Assembly (NCBI GenBank): GCA_947630625.1
Contig: CANRIL010000006.1
Location: 1 to 64,000 of the forward strand
Direction: 5' to 3'
Length of the DNA: 64,000 nucleotides
Source: an uncultured Clostridia bacterium
GTDB taxonomy: Bacteria > Bacillota > Clostridia > Oscillospirales > CAG-272
This document shows, piece by piece, positions 43,341-53,500 of this stretch (position 1 is the stretch's first letter; the number at the start of each line of letters is the position of its first letter). The notes beneath the pieces were generated by a model. That model ran no database searches and was not told the DNA's origin. It saw only the letters and a list, made by a program, of their open reading frames with translations. The translations under genes and the position numbers were made by a program.

Positions 43341-45743
43341 TTATTTATCTCTCAGCGCGATGCCGAGCTCGTCGGCGAGGGCGCGGAGCATTTTTTCGGT
43401 CACCTTGTCGGCGTCCTCGGCGGTCAGCGTTCTGTCGTCTGCGCGGAGCGTGACGCGGATGGTGACGCTCTTTTTGCCGACTCCGACCTGTATCCCGCGA
43501 TAAACGTCGATGACGACGGCGGATTTTACGAGGTGCCCGCCGGCGGCGGTGCAGATGTCCTCGATCCGTCCCGCCTCAAGCTCTTCGTCGCAGGAGAACG
43601 AGAAATCGCGCTCTATCGACGGATATTTCGGCAGATGGCGGAATTCGATGTGCGTTTCGCGGAGCGAATAGACGCGGTCAATGTCGATCTCGGCGGCGTA
43701 TATATCGCCGGACAGTCCATAGGCGGCGGCAGCGTCGGGATGGACGGCGCCGAGCGTGGCGAGCGTGTCCTCGCCGCACACGATGCGCGCGCACCTTCCG
43801 GGATGATACGACGGGTCGTCCGTGACCGTGACCGTCTTATATCCGGTCACACCCGCGAACATCAGCACGCGTTCGACGATCCCCTTGAGCGCGTAGAAAT
43901 CCCCGCTGTCGTATGAGCCGATAACGAGAACGCGGCGTTCGTCCGGCAGCTCGTCGGGCGAATTCGGGATATAAACGGTCGCGAGCTCGTACATCGCGGC
44001 GGATTTATTCTTGTGGTTCTGGTTGTGGGAGAGCACCTCGAGCATCGAGGGCAGCGCCGTCGTCCGCATGACGGACGTATCAAGCCCGAGCGGATTCGAT
44101 ATAACGACACAGTTCCGGCGCGCGTCATCCTCAGGCAGGCGGATCGCGTCATAGGAGCGCGGCCCGATGAACGAGAATGTCATCGCTTCCCAGAGCCCCA
44201 TGCCGCAGAGCAGCGAATGAAGCTCCGCGTCAAACTGCTGGCGCTCGGTCCTGCCGCCCTCCGCCATGCGCATCAGCGGCAGCGTCGTTTCGACTTCGTT
44301 ATAGCCGTGCATGCGGATGATCTCCTCGGCGATATCGCTCATACATTCGACATCGCCGCGCCACGACGGAACGGTGATCGTGTCCCCGTCGACGCCGAAG
44401 GAGAGCTTGCGAAGGATGTTTTCCATATATTCGCGCGAAAGCGAGACGCCGAGGAACGCGTTTATGCGCTCCGGCTCAAACTTCACGGTGCGGACGGGAC
44501 GTTTGCCCGGATATTCGTCGATCACGCCGTCAACGACATCTCCGGCGTCGAGCAGGCGGACGAGCTCGCAGGCGCGAAGGAGCGCGGGCATCGCGTTTTC
44601 GGGGTCCATGCCCTTTTCAAAGCGCCCGGAGCTTTCGGTGCGGATGTTCATCGCCTTTGCGGTGCGGCGGATTGAAACGCCCTCGAAATTTGCCGATTCG
44701 AATATGACCGTGTGCGTGTCGTCGCGAATTTCGCTGTTCGCGCCGCCCATAACGCCGGCAAGCGCGACGGGCTTGTGTTCGTCGGCAATGACGAGCATCG
44801 AGGAGGTGAGCGGCACGTCGTCGGCGTTTATGTCGAGCGAGCGGTAAAGCTCGCCGTCATGAGCGCGGCGGACGCGGATGTGGGCGCCGTCGAGGCAGCC
44901 GTAGTCAAACGCGTGCATCGGCTGACCGTATTCGAGCATGACATAGTTCGTGATATCGACGATGTTGTTGATCGGGCGGACGCCGAGCGCGCGCAGACGC
45001 ATCCTCATCCAGAGCGGGGACGGCGCGATCCTGACGTTTTTGACCGCCTTCGCGCAGTAGCGTGGGCAGAGGTCGGGGGCCTCGATATCGACCTTGATAT
45101 AATTCGTCACGTCGTCGCCGTCGCCGACGGGCGGGACCTCGGGTGTCGGTATATTATACGGGCGGTCAAAGCTGACGGCGGCCTCCTTCGCGAGCCCGAT
45201 GACGGAGAGGCAGTCGGGGCGGTTCGGCGTGATCTCGTAGTCGAATACGACATCGGAGAGCAGCAGCGCTTCGCGTATGTCCTCGCCGATGCTGTTGGCA
45301 AATTCTTCGCCGAGGATGCAGATGCCGCTGTTGTCGTTGCCGGGCATGTCGTGGCTCGTGAGTCCGAGCTCGCCGATAGAGCAGAGCATTCCGTCGGAGG
45401 GGAGCCCGCGCAGCTTGCCGGATTTGATCTTGACGCCGCCCGGCAGCGTCGCCGGAGCCTTTGCGGCGGGAACGATCGCGCCCTCAAACACGTTCTGCGC
45501 GCCCGTGATTATCTGCCGCGGCGAATCCTCGCCAACGTCCATCTGGCAGACGAGCAGGTGATCGGAGTCGGGGTGCTTCTCGATTGAAATTATGCGTGCG
45601 ACGACGACGTTTTCAATGTCCTCCGCCAGCCGCTCAAACGATTCGACCTTGCTTCCCGTGTCCGTCATGCGGTCGGAGAAGCGCTTCGGGTCTATATCAA
45701 TTACGTGTGTGAAATCCTCACACCAGCGATATGAAAGCTTCAT
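43341..45743 (-). CDS. pheT: Phenylalanyl-tRNA synthetase beta subunit
   Basis: 800 residues, full length. Domains: tRNA-binding EMAP-like domain (about 40-150, HPDSDHLLVCQMDVG), B3/B4 editing domain (about 205-380, NNIVDITNYVMLEYGQPMHAFD), B5 (about 400-470), the inactive synthetase-like core, and the C-terminal ferredoxin-like anticodon-binding domain (about 705-800, HLPKYPSIERDFSF). It forms the alpha2-beta2 enzyme with PheS and edits mischarged Tyr. It follows pheS by 21 nt and is under the same T-box leader. GC-rich codon use matches the core genome. Confidence 0.98.
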   Translation of the reverse strand: MKLSYRWCEDFTHVIDIDPKRFSDRMTDTGSKVESFERLAEDIENVVVARIISIEKHPDSDHLLVCQMDVGEDSPRQIITGAQNVFEGAIVPAAKAPATLPGGVKIKSGKLRGLPSDGMLCSIGELGLTSHDMPGNDNSGICILGEEFANSIGEDIREALLLSDVVFDYEITPNRPDCLSVIGLAKEAAVSFDRPYNIPTPEVPPVGDGDDVTNYIKVDIEAPDLCPRYCAKAVKNVRIAPSPLWMRMRLRALGVRPINNIVDITNYVMLEYGQPMHAFDYGCLDGAHIRVRRAHDGELYRSLDINADDVPLTSSMLVIADEHKPVALAGVMGGANSEIRDDTHTVIFESANFEGVSIRRTAKAMNIRTESSGRFEKGMDPENAMPALLRACELVRLLDAGDVVDGVIDEYPGKRPVRTVKFEPERINAFLGVSLSREYMENILRKLSFGVDGDTITVPSWRGDVECMSDIAEEIIRMHGYNEVETTLPLMRMAEGGRTERQQFDAELHSLLCGMGLWEAMTFSFIGPRSYDAIRLPEDDARRNCVVISNPLGLDTSVMRTTALPSMLEVLSHNQNHKNKSAAMYELATVYIPNSPDELPDERRVLVIGSYDSGDFYALKGIVERVLMFAGVTGYKTVTVTDDPSYHPGRCARIVCGEDTLATLGAVHPDAAAAYGLSGDIYAAEIDIDRVYSLRETHIEFRHLPKYPSIERDFSFSCDEELEAGRIEDICTAAGGHLVKSAVVIDVYRGIQVGVGKKSVTIRVTLRADDRTLTAEDADKVTEKMLRALADELGIALRDK

Positions 45744-45764
45744 TTATAAAACTCCTTTCCGGAC

Positions 45765-46778
45765 TCAGAACTGCTGAAGGAAGCGCAGATCGTTTTCGTA
45801 GAACAGGCGCATGTCGTCTATGTGGTATTTGAGCATCGCAACGCGCTCAATGCCTATGCCGAATGCGAACCCGCTGTAAACGTCGGGGTCAATGCCGCAG
45901 CCGCGCAGCACGTTCGGGTGAACCATGCCGCAGCCAAGCACCTCGATCCAGCCCTCGTTTTTGCAGAGGCGGCAGCCCTCGCCGCCGCAGACGAAGCAGG
46001 AAACGTCGACCTCGGCGGACGGCTCCGTGTAGGGGAAGTGGTGCGGGCGGAAGCGAATGCGCGTTTCAGAGCCGAACAGCCCCTTTGCGAACGCGAGCAG
46101 CGTGCCGCGCAGATCGCCCATCGTTATGCCCTTGTCAACGACAAGTCCCTCGACCTGATGGAAAAGCGGAGAATGCGTCGCGTCAACTTCGTCGGAGCGG
46201 TAAACGCGCCCGGGCGAGATTATGCGTATCGGCGGCTTCGTCTTTTCCATCGTTCTGATCTGGACGCCCGATGTCTGCGAGCGCAGAAGGATTTTGTCCG
46301 TTATATAGAATGTGTCCTGCGTGTCGCGCGCGGGGTGTCCCTCCGGCATGTTGAGCGCCTGGAAATTGTAGTAGTCGAGCTCGACCTCCGGACCGTCTAC
46401 GATCGTGAAGCCCATGCCGAGGAAGATATCTTCCATGTCGCGCTGTGTCTGCGCGAGCGGATGCCGCTTGCCGACGGCGGGCAGACGTGCGGGCATCGTG
46501 ACATCAAGGCGCTCGGCGCGCAGCTTCGCCGCCTTTGCCTCAGCCTCGCGTTCGCTCTTGAGGCGCGTGATCTCGCCCTCGATATAGGCGCGTATCTCAT
46601 TCGCGAGCGCGCCGATCGCGGGGCGCTCCTCCGGGGAAAGCGCGCCCATCCCGCGCGTCACGGCTGTGAGCTCGCCTTTTTTGCCGAGGTAGCGGACGCG
46701 CAGCTCTTCAAGGTCGGCTGTGGCGGCGTGCAGCGCCTCTTCAGCCTCCTGCTTTATTTTAAGCAGCTTGTCTTTCAT
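45765..46778 (-). CDS. pheS: Phenylalanyl-tRNA synthetase alpha subunit
   Basis: 337 residues. An N-terminal coiled coil (about 1-85) contacts tRNA. Class II catalytic core motifs: [24 protein letters not shown], the motif 2 region [19 protein letters not shown] and motif 3 [13 protein letters not shown]. An extra [12 protein letters not shown] segment in the core could bind zinc; such a CxxCGGxGCxxC insertion is common in clostridial PheS. It charges tRNA-Phe with PheT. AAAGGATG precedes the start. Expression is controlled by the upstream T-box. Confidence 0.98.
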   Translation of the reverse strand: MKDKLLKIKQEAEEALHAATADLEELRVRYLGKKGELTAVTRGMGALSPEERPAIGALANEIRAYIEGEITRLKSEREAEAKAAKLRAERLDVTMPARLPAVGKRHPLAQTQRDMEDIFLGMGFTIVDGPEVELDYYNFQALNMPEGHPARDTQDTFYITDKILLRSQTSGVQIRTMEKTKPPIRIISPGRVYRSDEVDATHSPLFHQVEGLVVDKGITMGDLRGTLLAFAKGLFGSETRIRFRPHHFPYTEPSAEVDVSCFVCGGEGCRLCKNEGWIEVLGCGMVHPNVLRGCGIDPDVYSGFAFGIGIERVAMLKYHIDDMRLFYENDLRFLQQF

Positions 46779-46820
46779 TCGTTTTCATCCTTTCAAAGAC
46801 GGTGATTTATCTTTAATATT

Positions 46821-47066
46821 GAAAAAGCTCCGTCCCGACAATGGGACGGAGCTGTATTTCCGCGTTACCACCCAAATTCCCGCTTTCGCGGACACTTTGA
46901 TCGGCGTATAACGGCGCCTGCCCGCCGCGCACTACTGATTTTTCACGCGCGGAGCTCCGGGGCGAAATGCTCCACCGTCAGCGTTATGCGCCGTCCCAGC
47001 AAAAGGCGCTCTCTGTGATAACGCGGTCGACGGGGGCTGTCCCCATCAATGCTTTTATATATTTAT
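46821..47066 (-). ncRNA. T-box riboswitch leader of pheST (UUC specifier)
   Basis: On the - strand: AGAGAG distal bulge motif (47009-47014), specifier loop GGAGCAUUUCGCC with UUC (Phe) at 46964-46966, T-box AATTTGGGTGGTAACGCG (46861-46878), and a terminator stem AGCTCCGTCCC/GGGACGGAGCT (46826-46853) followed by TTTTTC. Uncharged tRNA-Phe pairs with the UUC and, through its acceptor end, with UGGU of the T-box to stabilise the antiterminator. All expected parts are present in order, and the pheS ATG is 43 nt beyond. Confidence 0.95.
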
Positions 47067-47072
47067 GTGCGT

Positions 47073-47101
47073 ATTTTATCACGCCGACACTAAATTGTCA
47101 A
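47073..47101 (-). promoter_or_regulatory. pheST promoter
   Basis: On the - strand TTGACA (47096-47101), 17-nt spacer, TAAAAT (47073-47078). Transcription would start near 47066, at the 5' edge of the T-box. Confidence 0.85.
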
Positions 47102-47144
47102 GTATTTTCCGTGAATAAACGGTTCGTTCGCAAGTTAATTCAGG

Positions 47145-47500
47145 AATAAATTGGGGGGCGGATGTGCGCCGGAGGGGGATGGAGGCGGACGAGGGCGGAA
47201 AGGAAAAGGGGGCGCGGGGAAGGCTGGGCGGAGCGGCGAGAGGGGAACGGGCGCGGCTTGGCTGAAAGACCGAGCAAACGGAGAGGCGGAGCGGGGACAG
47301 ATGGGCAGAGCGGTCGAAAGGTGCGGCGGGACGGGGAAGGCGCACGAAAAAGCGGCACGCGGGGCGCGGGGGAGGATGGGCGGGGAGAGTGAAGCGGGAG
47401 CATCGCGTGGGGGCGGTGGAGCGGGGCGGGGCGCACGGAGAGGGCAGAGCGGGAGAGGCGCGGGCGGGGAAGCGACGCAGGGAGGGGGGCGCGCACGCGG
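47145..47500. other. G-rich, purine-biased noncoding segment
   Basis: About 350 bp in which the + strand is overwhelmingly G and A, with many G3-G6 runs, such as GGGGGGCGG and GGAGGGGGATGG. ORFs exist on both strands only because stop codons are scarce; their products are Gly/Arg/Ala or Pro/Arg/Ser-rich and look random. It lies between the pheST promoter and the terminator of the S8 protease gene. G-runs this dense could form G-quadruplexes on the + strand. Confidence 0.75.
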
Positions 47501-47541
47501 AGCGTGCGCGCAAAAAACCGCCGGGGCGGATGCCCCGGCGG
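47489..47541 (-). terminator. Double hairpin terminator of the S8 protease gene
   Basis: The first stem on - is CCGCCGGGGC/GCCCCGGCGG (47518-47541) followed by TTTTTT (47517-47512). A second stem GCGCGCACGC/GCGTGCGCGC (47489-47511) follows at once. It lies 22 nt beyond the protease stop. Confidence 0.9.
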
Positions 47542-47562
47542 AATTCTTTTATTGGTACGTAA

Positions 47563-50500
47563 TTATCTTACGTTCCTCTTTCTGCGCTTCAGGCTGTCGA
47601 ATGCGACAACGAAGCCGACTGCGCTCAGAGCCAGTATCATGAACCATACGAACGTCTGAGCCTCGTCACCGGTCTGAGGAGGTGTATCCGGATCATTGGG
47701 GTTGTAGCTCGGGTCGGATGCGCCGCAGACAGTGCACTTGCCGTCCTCGAACTTATGTCCCGTTGCCGGGATCTCTTCCTGAGCCTTGAGAGTCTCGCCG
47801 CAGACGGAGCACTTAGTACCGTCTGTGAGGCCAGCCTCGGTGCAGGTAGCGGGCTTGCCCGGAACCTTTTCCTCGGTGTGACCCGTTGCCGGGATCACTT
47901 CCTGAGCCTTGAGAGTCTTGCCGCAGACGGAGCACTTAGTACCGTCTGTGAGGCCGTCTTCGGTGCAGGTAGCAGGCTTGCCGGGAACTGTTTCCTCGGT
48001 GTGACCCGTTGCAGGAACGTTCTCGACTGACTTCGTATCGGTATATGTCTTGCCCTCGAACTCGACGGTCGCGGTGTAGGTCGTCGTGCCTGCCTCAGTG
48101 CAGGTAGCGGCCTTCGTGACCTCACTTGTAACAGTTGCGGGAACCGTTACAGTGTCGTCGTCGTTTGCACAGCTGAACGTTGCCGATGCGGAAGCGTTGT
48201 CATCAGACCATGTGAACGTGGGTTCGCCATAGTCGTGACCCTTGCCGGCGATCGTGACTTCAACAGTCTCGGTCGCGGGCTCTTCTGTCTCGCCGGTCGT
48301 GATCGTGACATCCGTCGTGACATCCTCGTCGCTTACGGTCTTCGCCGCGAACTTGAGCGTTGCAACAACGCCGTTCAGAGCGTCAACGGAAGCGAACGCG
48401 AGTTTGACCTTACCGGTTTCTGTCTCATTGTGTGAGAAGAACTCGGTCTTGCCATCTACGCTTACGAGCGTGAGAAGAGCTGCGTCGTACTCAACAGTGT
48501 AAAGACCGTTCACAGCCTCATCAGCCGTAACGTCAACAGTGTAAGTAGCGGGCTCTTCAGCTTCTTCTTCAGCCGTAGGAACCTCAACATTGTTGAGCGT
48601 GCCTGCAGCTGCCTTCGGCGTGCCCTTGAACGCTTCGATCGTCATAACATTGCTGCTGACAGCTGAGAACGTTGCGGGAGCCTCAACAGCGGCCGTGCTG
48701 ATGGTTGTTGTGCTCGAAAGAACAGCATCGCTGGATGCGAATCTGTCAAGCACGCTGCTGTTATTTGCAACAGAGAAGAGGCTCTCTTCGCCGTTGCCGT
48801 TGAAGAACAGGCTCGTGAGCGAAGAAGACTGGATGCAGCCGATGTAATCGACAGGGAGAACTTCTTCCTCCGAATCAAGGTCGATGCGGAAGAGCAGTGA
48901 CGAGCCTTCGGTGTTGTAGGATATAACAAGATCATAGTTGCCAGAACCAAGGTCTACGAGGTCCATGGAAACTGCCGTGTCGTCCGGGAACTGCGCGCTG
49001 AGCTCGCCATATACGCCGGTGAGCGAGATATACGTGAGTTCTTCGGTTTCTGCGTCAAGGCACGGGATCCACATTACGAAGTAGAGAGTATCTGCGTTGA
49101 GTACGTAGAAGATCTCTGCCGTATCAGCCGGATTTTCAGCCTCGATCTGTGCAGCAAGCGAAGGAGTTACCATAAGTTTCCAATCTGCCGTGCCGCCAAA
49201 TGCAACAGCGGATGCCATGTTGCCGGTACTCGTGATAGTGGAGAGGTCTGACATGCCGGAGATCATAGCTTCGGTAAGGTCATTGAGCATATACATTCCT
49301 CTACCCGGGTCTTCCATGCCGAGCAGCAGCCAGTAAATCGAGGTAGGCGTTTTACTGTCAACAGGGATGTACATCGGGGCGTCGAACGCATCATACTCCT
49401 GACCGTCGATTTCAACCGTCAGTTTAGGAGCGTATGTGAGGTCAACAGGTGCGTAGAACGTAGTAACTTGGCTGCCCTCAGTTACGTCAAGGTCAGAATC
49501 GACCATGTAGAACGTGCCGGAAGCAGTCTTGTCACCGTTGACATCAGCGTCAGAGCCGTAGAGGCCGTCGCCGCCGAAGCCGCCGCCCGTGAAGATCGTG
49601 CCAGCTGTCGCACCGAAAGATTCATACGTGGAAGGATCGCCGAGCGGAATGTCGACCCATGTGCCGTCGCTGAGCTGACCGCCGACAGAAGAGTCGGTAT
49701 CGAGCTCCGTTCTGCCCTTTACCGTAACTTCTACGGTTGCGGTAACGTGGTCGCCCTTATCGTTTGTTTCAACTGTTGTAGCAGTGATCGTAGCGGTGCC
49801 TTCACCTACTCCGGTGATCTTACCGTCTACAACTGTTGCAACGTTGGAGTCGCTTGTCGACCATGTAACGGAATCATCTTCCTCGTAGAGCTTAACCTTC
49901 GCGTTGACCGTCGTAGAGAAGCCTTCATAGAGCGAGACAGCTGTCTTGTCGAGCTTCAGTGCCAGATCAGTGATACGATCGTGATTGTAGTTGACGATTA
50001 CAGGCCATACGTTCTCGTCGAACTTAGCGCCGCCGACGACCTTCCTAGCGTCAAGGTCGATGAGCTGCACCTTCGCAGCGTCTTCGTCTACGCCGTCAAT
50101 GTAGCTTGTAAGAACAAGATACTCTGTTCCGTCCTCATCCTTGCTGTAAGCGAGGGAAGCGTAGGAGGAACCGTCAGCATCGGAAACACCAGTGAGGTTG
50201 ACGCCGTCAACAACACCGAGTTCTTCACGAGACATCGTCGAGCCGTCGAAGAAGTAGAGTGACCAGAGGTCGCCCTGCTCAGTCAGAATGTAAACGTGAT
50301 CTGCAACACCGCTGTCAGCGTCTGCAAATTCCTCAGTGCCTGCATAGGCAAGAGCCACGATGGAGTCGCCGGTCGCAATGTAGCTGCTCATATCCCAGCC
50401 CATGCCCTCGTTGTTCTCAGCGATATTGTAGGGCTGACCAAGGAGGATGAAGTTCTGAGTCGAGTATACGTAGTAGAAGCCGTATTCAACGAACGTCGGA

Positions 50501-53500
50501 ACAGCCGCTGCATCCGTGATCGGCCAGTCAACCTGACCGAGCTCCTTCGTTTCGAACGTGTCGGCATCTATCTCATAGAGGTTGCCGTCAAGGTCGTAAA
50601 CGTAGAGCAGATCGTCAACGAGAGTACCGCCAACGAACGGGATATCAGAACCTTCAATACCTTCGAACTTCGTCCAGTCTTCGGGCGCGTTCGTGGTGTA
50701 CTGTGCATGATATGCCTTGCTGTCATCATCATAGATGATAGCGGAGAACGTCATTTCGGGAAGCGGTTTAACAGTGACTTTTACTTCAGCAGTCGTCTTG
50801 GAATCAGCGTTAGCCGTTGCCGTGATGGTCGTCGTGCCTTCGCCGACTGCCGTGATAACGCCGTTTTCGTCGACTGTTGCAACCTTAGCGTCCTTGGTGC
50901 TCCAGGATACTGTCTTATCGGAGAGCGTCCACGGGGTGATCCTGTAGTCGATCGCCGCGGTGCCGCCAACGAGAAGCTCAACTTCTTCCTCAGAGAGGGT
51001 AAGGCTTGAAACCTTCGTTGTTTCGCCGAAGTCAGGACCGGAAGCGCTCTTGCCGGGTACTACGAACAGACCGCGTGCCGCGAAGTAGAGGTTACCGTCT
51101 GCAACCGTTCCGGTAGCAGAGTTCGCATGCTCGCACACACCTGTTTCGGGGTCAACCTTCCACAGATAGTTGTTCATGTAACCGGTTGTGTAGCCGGAAG
51201 CATTCCTGTTGTAGTAGCTGCTTGCGAGGTAGAGGGTATTCGTGTTGGAATCCCATTCCATCGAACCGCCGCATTCACGAACGGTGTCATTAACAGCCGT
51301 AAGCGGGACTGCATCTTCCTCAACGGTGAGCGAAAGTGTCTTATCAACAACATCGTCGAGCGTCCATGTGAACAGGCGGGACGGGTTGGTTGCAGAAGAG
51401 ACAAAATACGTAGCGCTGTAGAAGTTGCCGTCTTCATCGACCGTGAACGAACGCATTCTTGCAGCAGAAGCGGAAGAGATGTCGTTCTTGATCTCGAACG
51501 CAAGCTCTGCCGTGCCTTCAAGCATGTCGATCGTGTAAACGGTGTTATCCTGGCACATCGCGTAGAGCTTGCCTTCAGACTTGCTGTAAGCGAGGTCTTC
51601 AACGGATGTGATGCCGGATTCGCTCAGGTCGCCGACGTACGTCGGATACGAGAGGTCAAGCATTTCGGATACGTAGAGGTCTGTGCCTACGGTGAAGAAC
51701 ACATAGCCTTCAACGTAATCGGCAGCCGTGACCCAAGCATTCATCGTGGATTCAACGGTCATACCCGTGTGGGCGTCTGTCATGTATGTGTAGGAGACCG
51801 TAGCGGGATCGATGTTGACCCATGCGTGGTTCAGGTCGGTAGCGGCAAAAGCCATGTTCGTGCCGACGAACGCAAACATCTTGCCGGAATAGTCAGGATC
51901 TTCTCCGCCGTACTCGACGGTGAACGTGGACTCGTTGCCGGCGTAGTCAGCGACGAGAATCGTGCACTTGGAGCCGATGCCGTATTTAGCAGCCTCGATC
52001 GTGTATGTAGCGTTGCCCTTTTCATCAAGCTCGGGAGCGAGCTTCATGTCGTAAACCTTGGAGCCGCTGCGGTTGAGAACTGCGATAACAGCGATATCTT
52101 CATTATCGGAAGCCGTGATCGTGAGGTCGCCGTTGAGCAGGTTCTTTGTTGCGCCGAGCAGTTCAGGAGCCTCGTCGTCGATCTTGAAGGTCGTCGACAG
52201 GAACGAGCCCTTGCCGAGCTTCGGGATGACTTCAAGGAGTTCATCAGCCGTGATCTCGTAAGCAGCCTCAGTCTCGGTCTCGGCGATCATATCGTCCGTG
52301 ATGTAGTACTCAGGAACTGCAACGAAGCTTACGGTAACTCTCTTCGTCGTGCCGTTCTTGACAGAGGGCAGAGAAGTGAGCTTTCTGTTCGCGGTCAGCG
52401 TGATCGCCGTGTTACCCCAAGCACCTGTGTTGGAGTTGAAGTAAGCGGAAACGTTATACTGACCGTAAGATGTCGGATTGCTTGCATAAAGCACTTCGTC
52501 AGTGTCGGCGTCCTTGATGACGTATCCCATCACAGCCGCGTTACGGATGAGGGAGAAGCCGAGCTGATAAATAATGCTTGCGCTGTTGAGAGCAGCCTTG
52601 TCAGCCGGGAATTCATCCTCGATGCCGTACGGGTTGCCCATGAAGATATAGTTGTCGCCGTACTGATCGGTGTAAGAGAGATAATTCGTCTGGTATACGG
52701 TGCGACCGTCAACCGTGCCCGTGAGCTGAGACGGAGCTACGTAAGGAACACGGTCGTTGCCGTAGAGGGATTCGATGTAGCTGTTCTGGTCATACATTGA
52801 AGGATCAGACCAGTCGCCATAGAAGCCGAGGATCGGGATGGAGTGCGTAACGTCGAGCAGTCCGTCCTCGCCGGAAACGGGAGATACGAACGTGTAACCT
52901 TCAACGTATGCGCCATTCTCGTAATCAGCAACAGCGTCGGGATCAACCGTGATCGAAACCTCGATTTCAACAGAGTCGTTCGCCGGAACAGCGAAAGCCT
53001 CAGTTTCCATGTTGGAGAGGATCAGGTAAGCGTCATAAGTCGTGACGCTGCCGTCGCCGTCAAGATCAGCTACGTCAAAGTCGTAGCCTTCAGCATCCTC
53101 TGCGAGCTTTTCAACCGCGAGGTCAAGGATCGCGCAAGCGTCCTTAGCGTCGGTTACGCCGTCGAGGTTAACGTCGGCAACAACGGCTGCTTTCGGAACG
53201 AACTCAACGCCGTCGACCGTGTAAACAACGTCAGCGGTGAGAGGCGTCGTCCAGGTGTCGAGCAGCAGCTCGCCGGAAGCCTCGAAGAGGTCCTGTGTGA
53301 ACAGGTCGGTCGAAAGCGTGTAGGTGTTCTCCTTGCCGTTCAGGTTGTTGAGCGTGAAGCTGTAGGAGAACTTGCCGTCCTTGTTAGCGCCGAGCTCAGC
53401 CTTGACCTTGCCGTCAGCGTAGGATTTCGTCGCATCCGCATTCATAAGAATGTAGGAAAGAGCGGAAACCGCGTTGCCGACGTTCGCAAGACCTGCGCCC

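Noticed and set aside
47151-47642. 163-residue Gly/Arg-rich + strand ORF and Pro/Arg-rich - strand ORFs in the G-rich block
   Set aside because: Composition follows directly from the biased DNA, start sites lack support, and the + strand ORF runs through a terminator into the antisense of the protease gene.
47761-48006. Direct repeats considered as a CRISPR array
   Set aside because: Units are 123 bp, adjacent without spacers, and in frame inside the S8 protease gene. No repeat-spacer pattern was found anywhere in the window.
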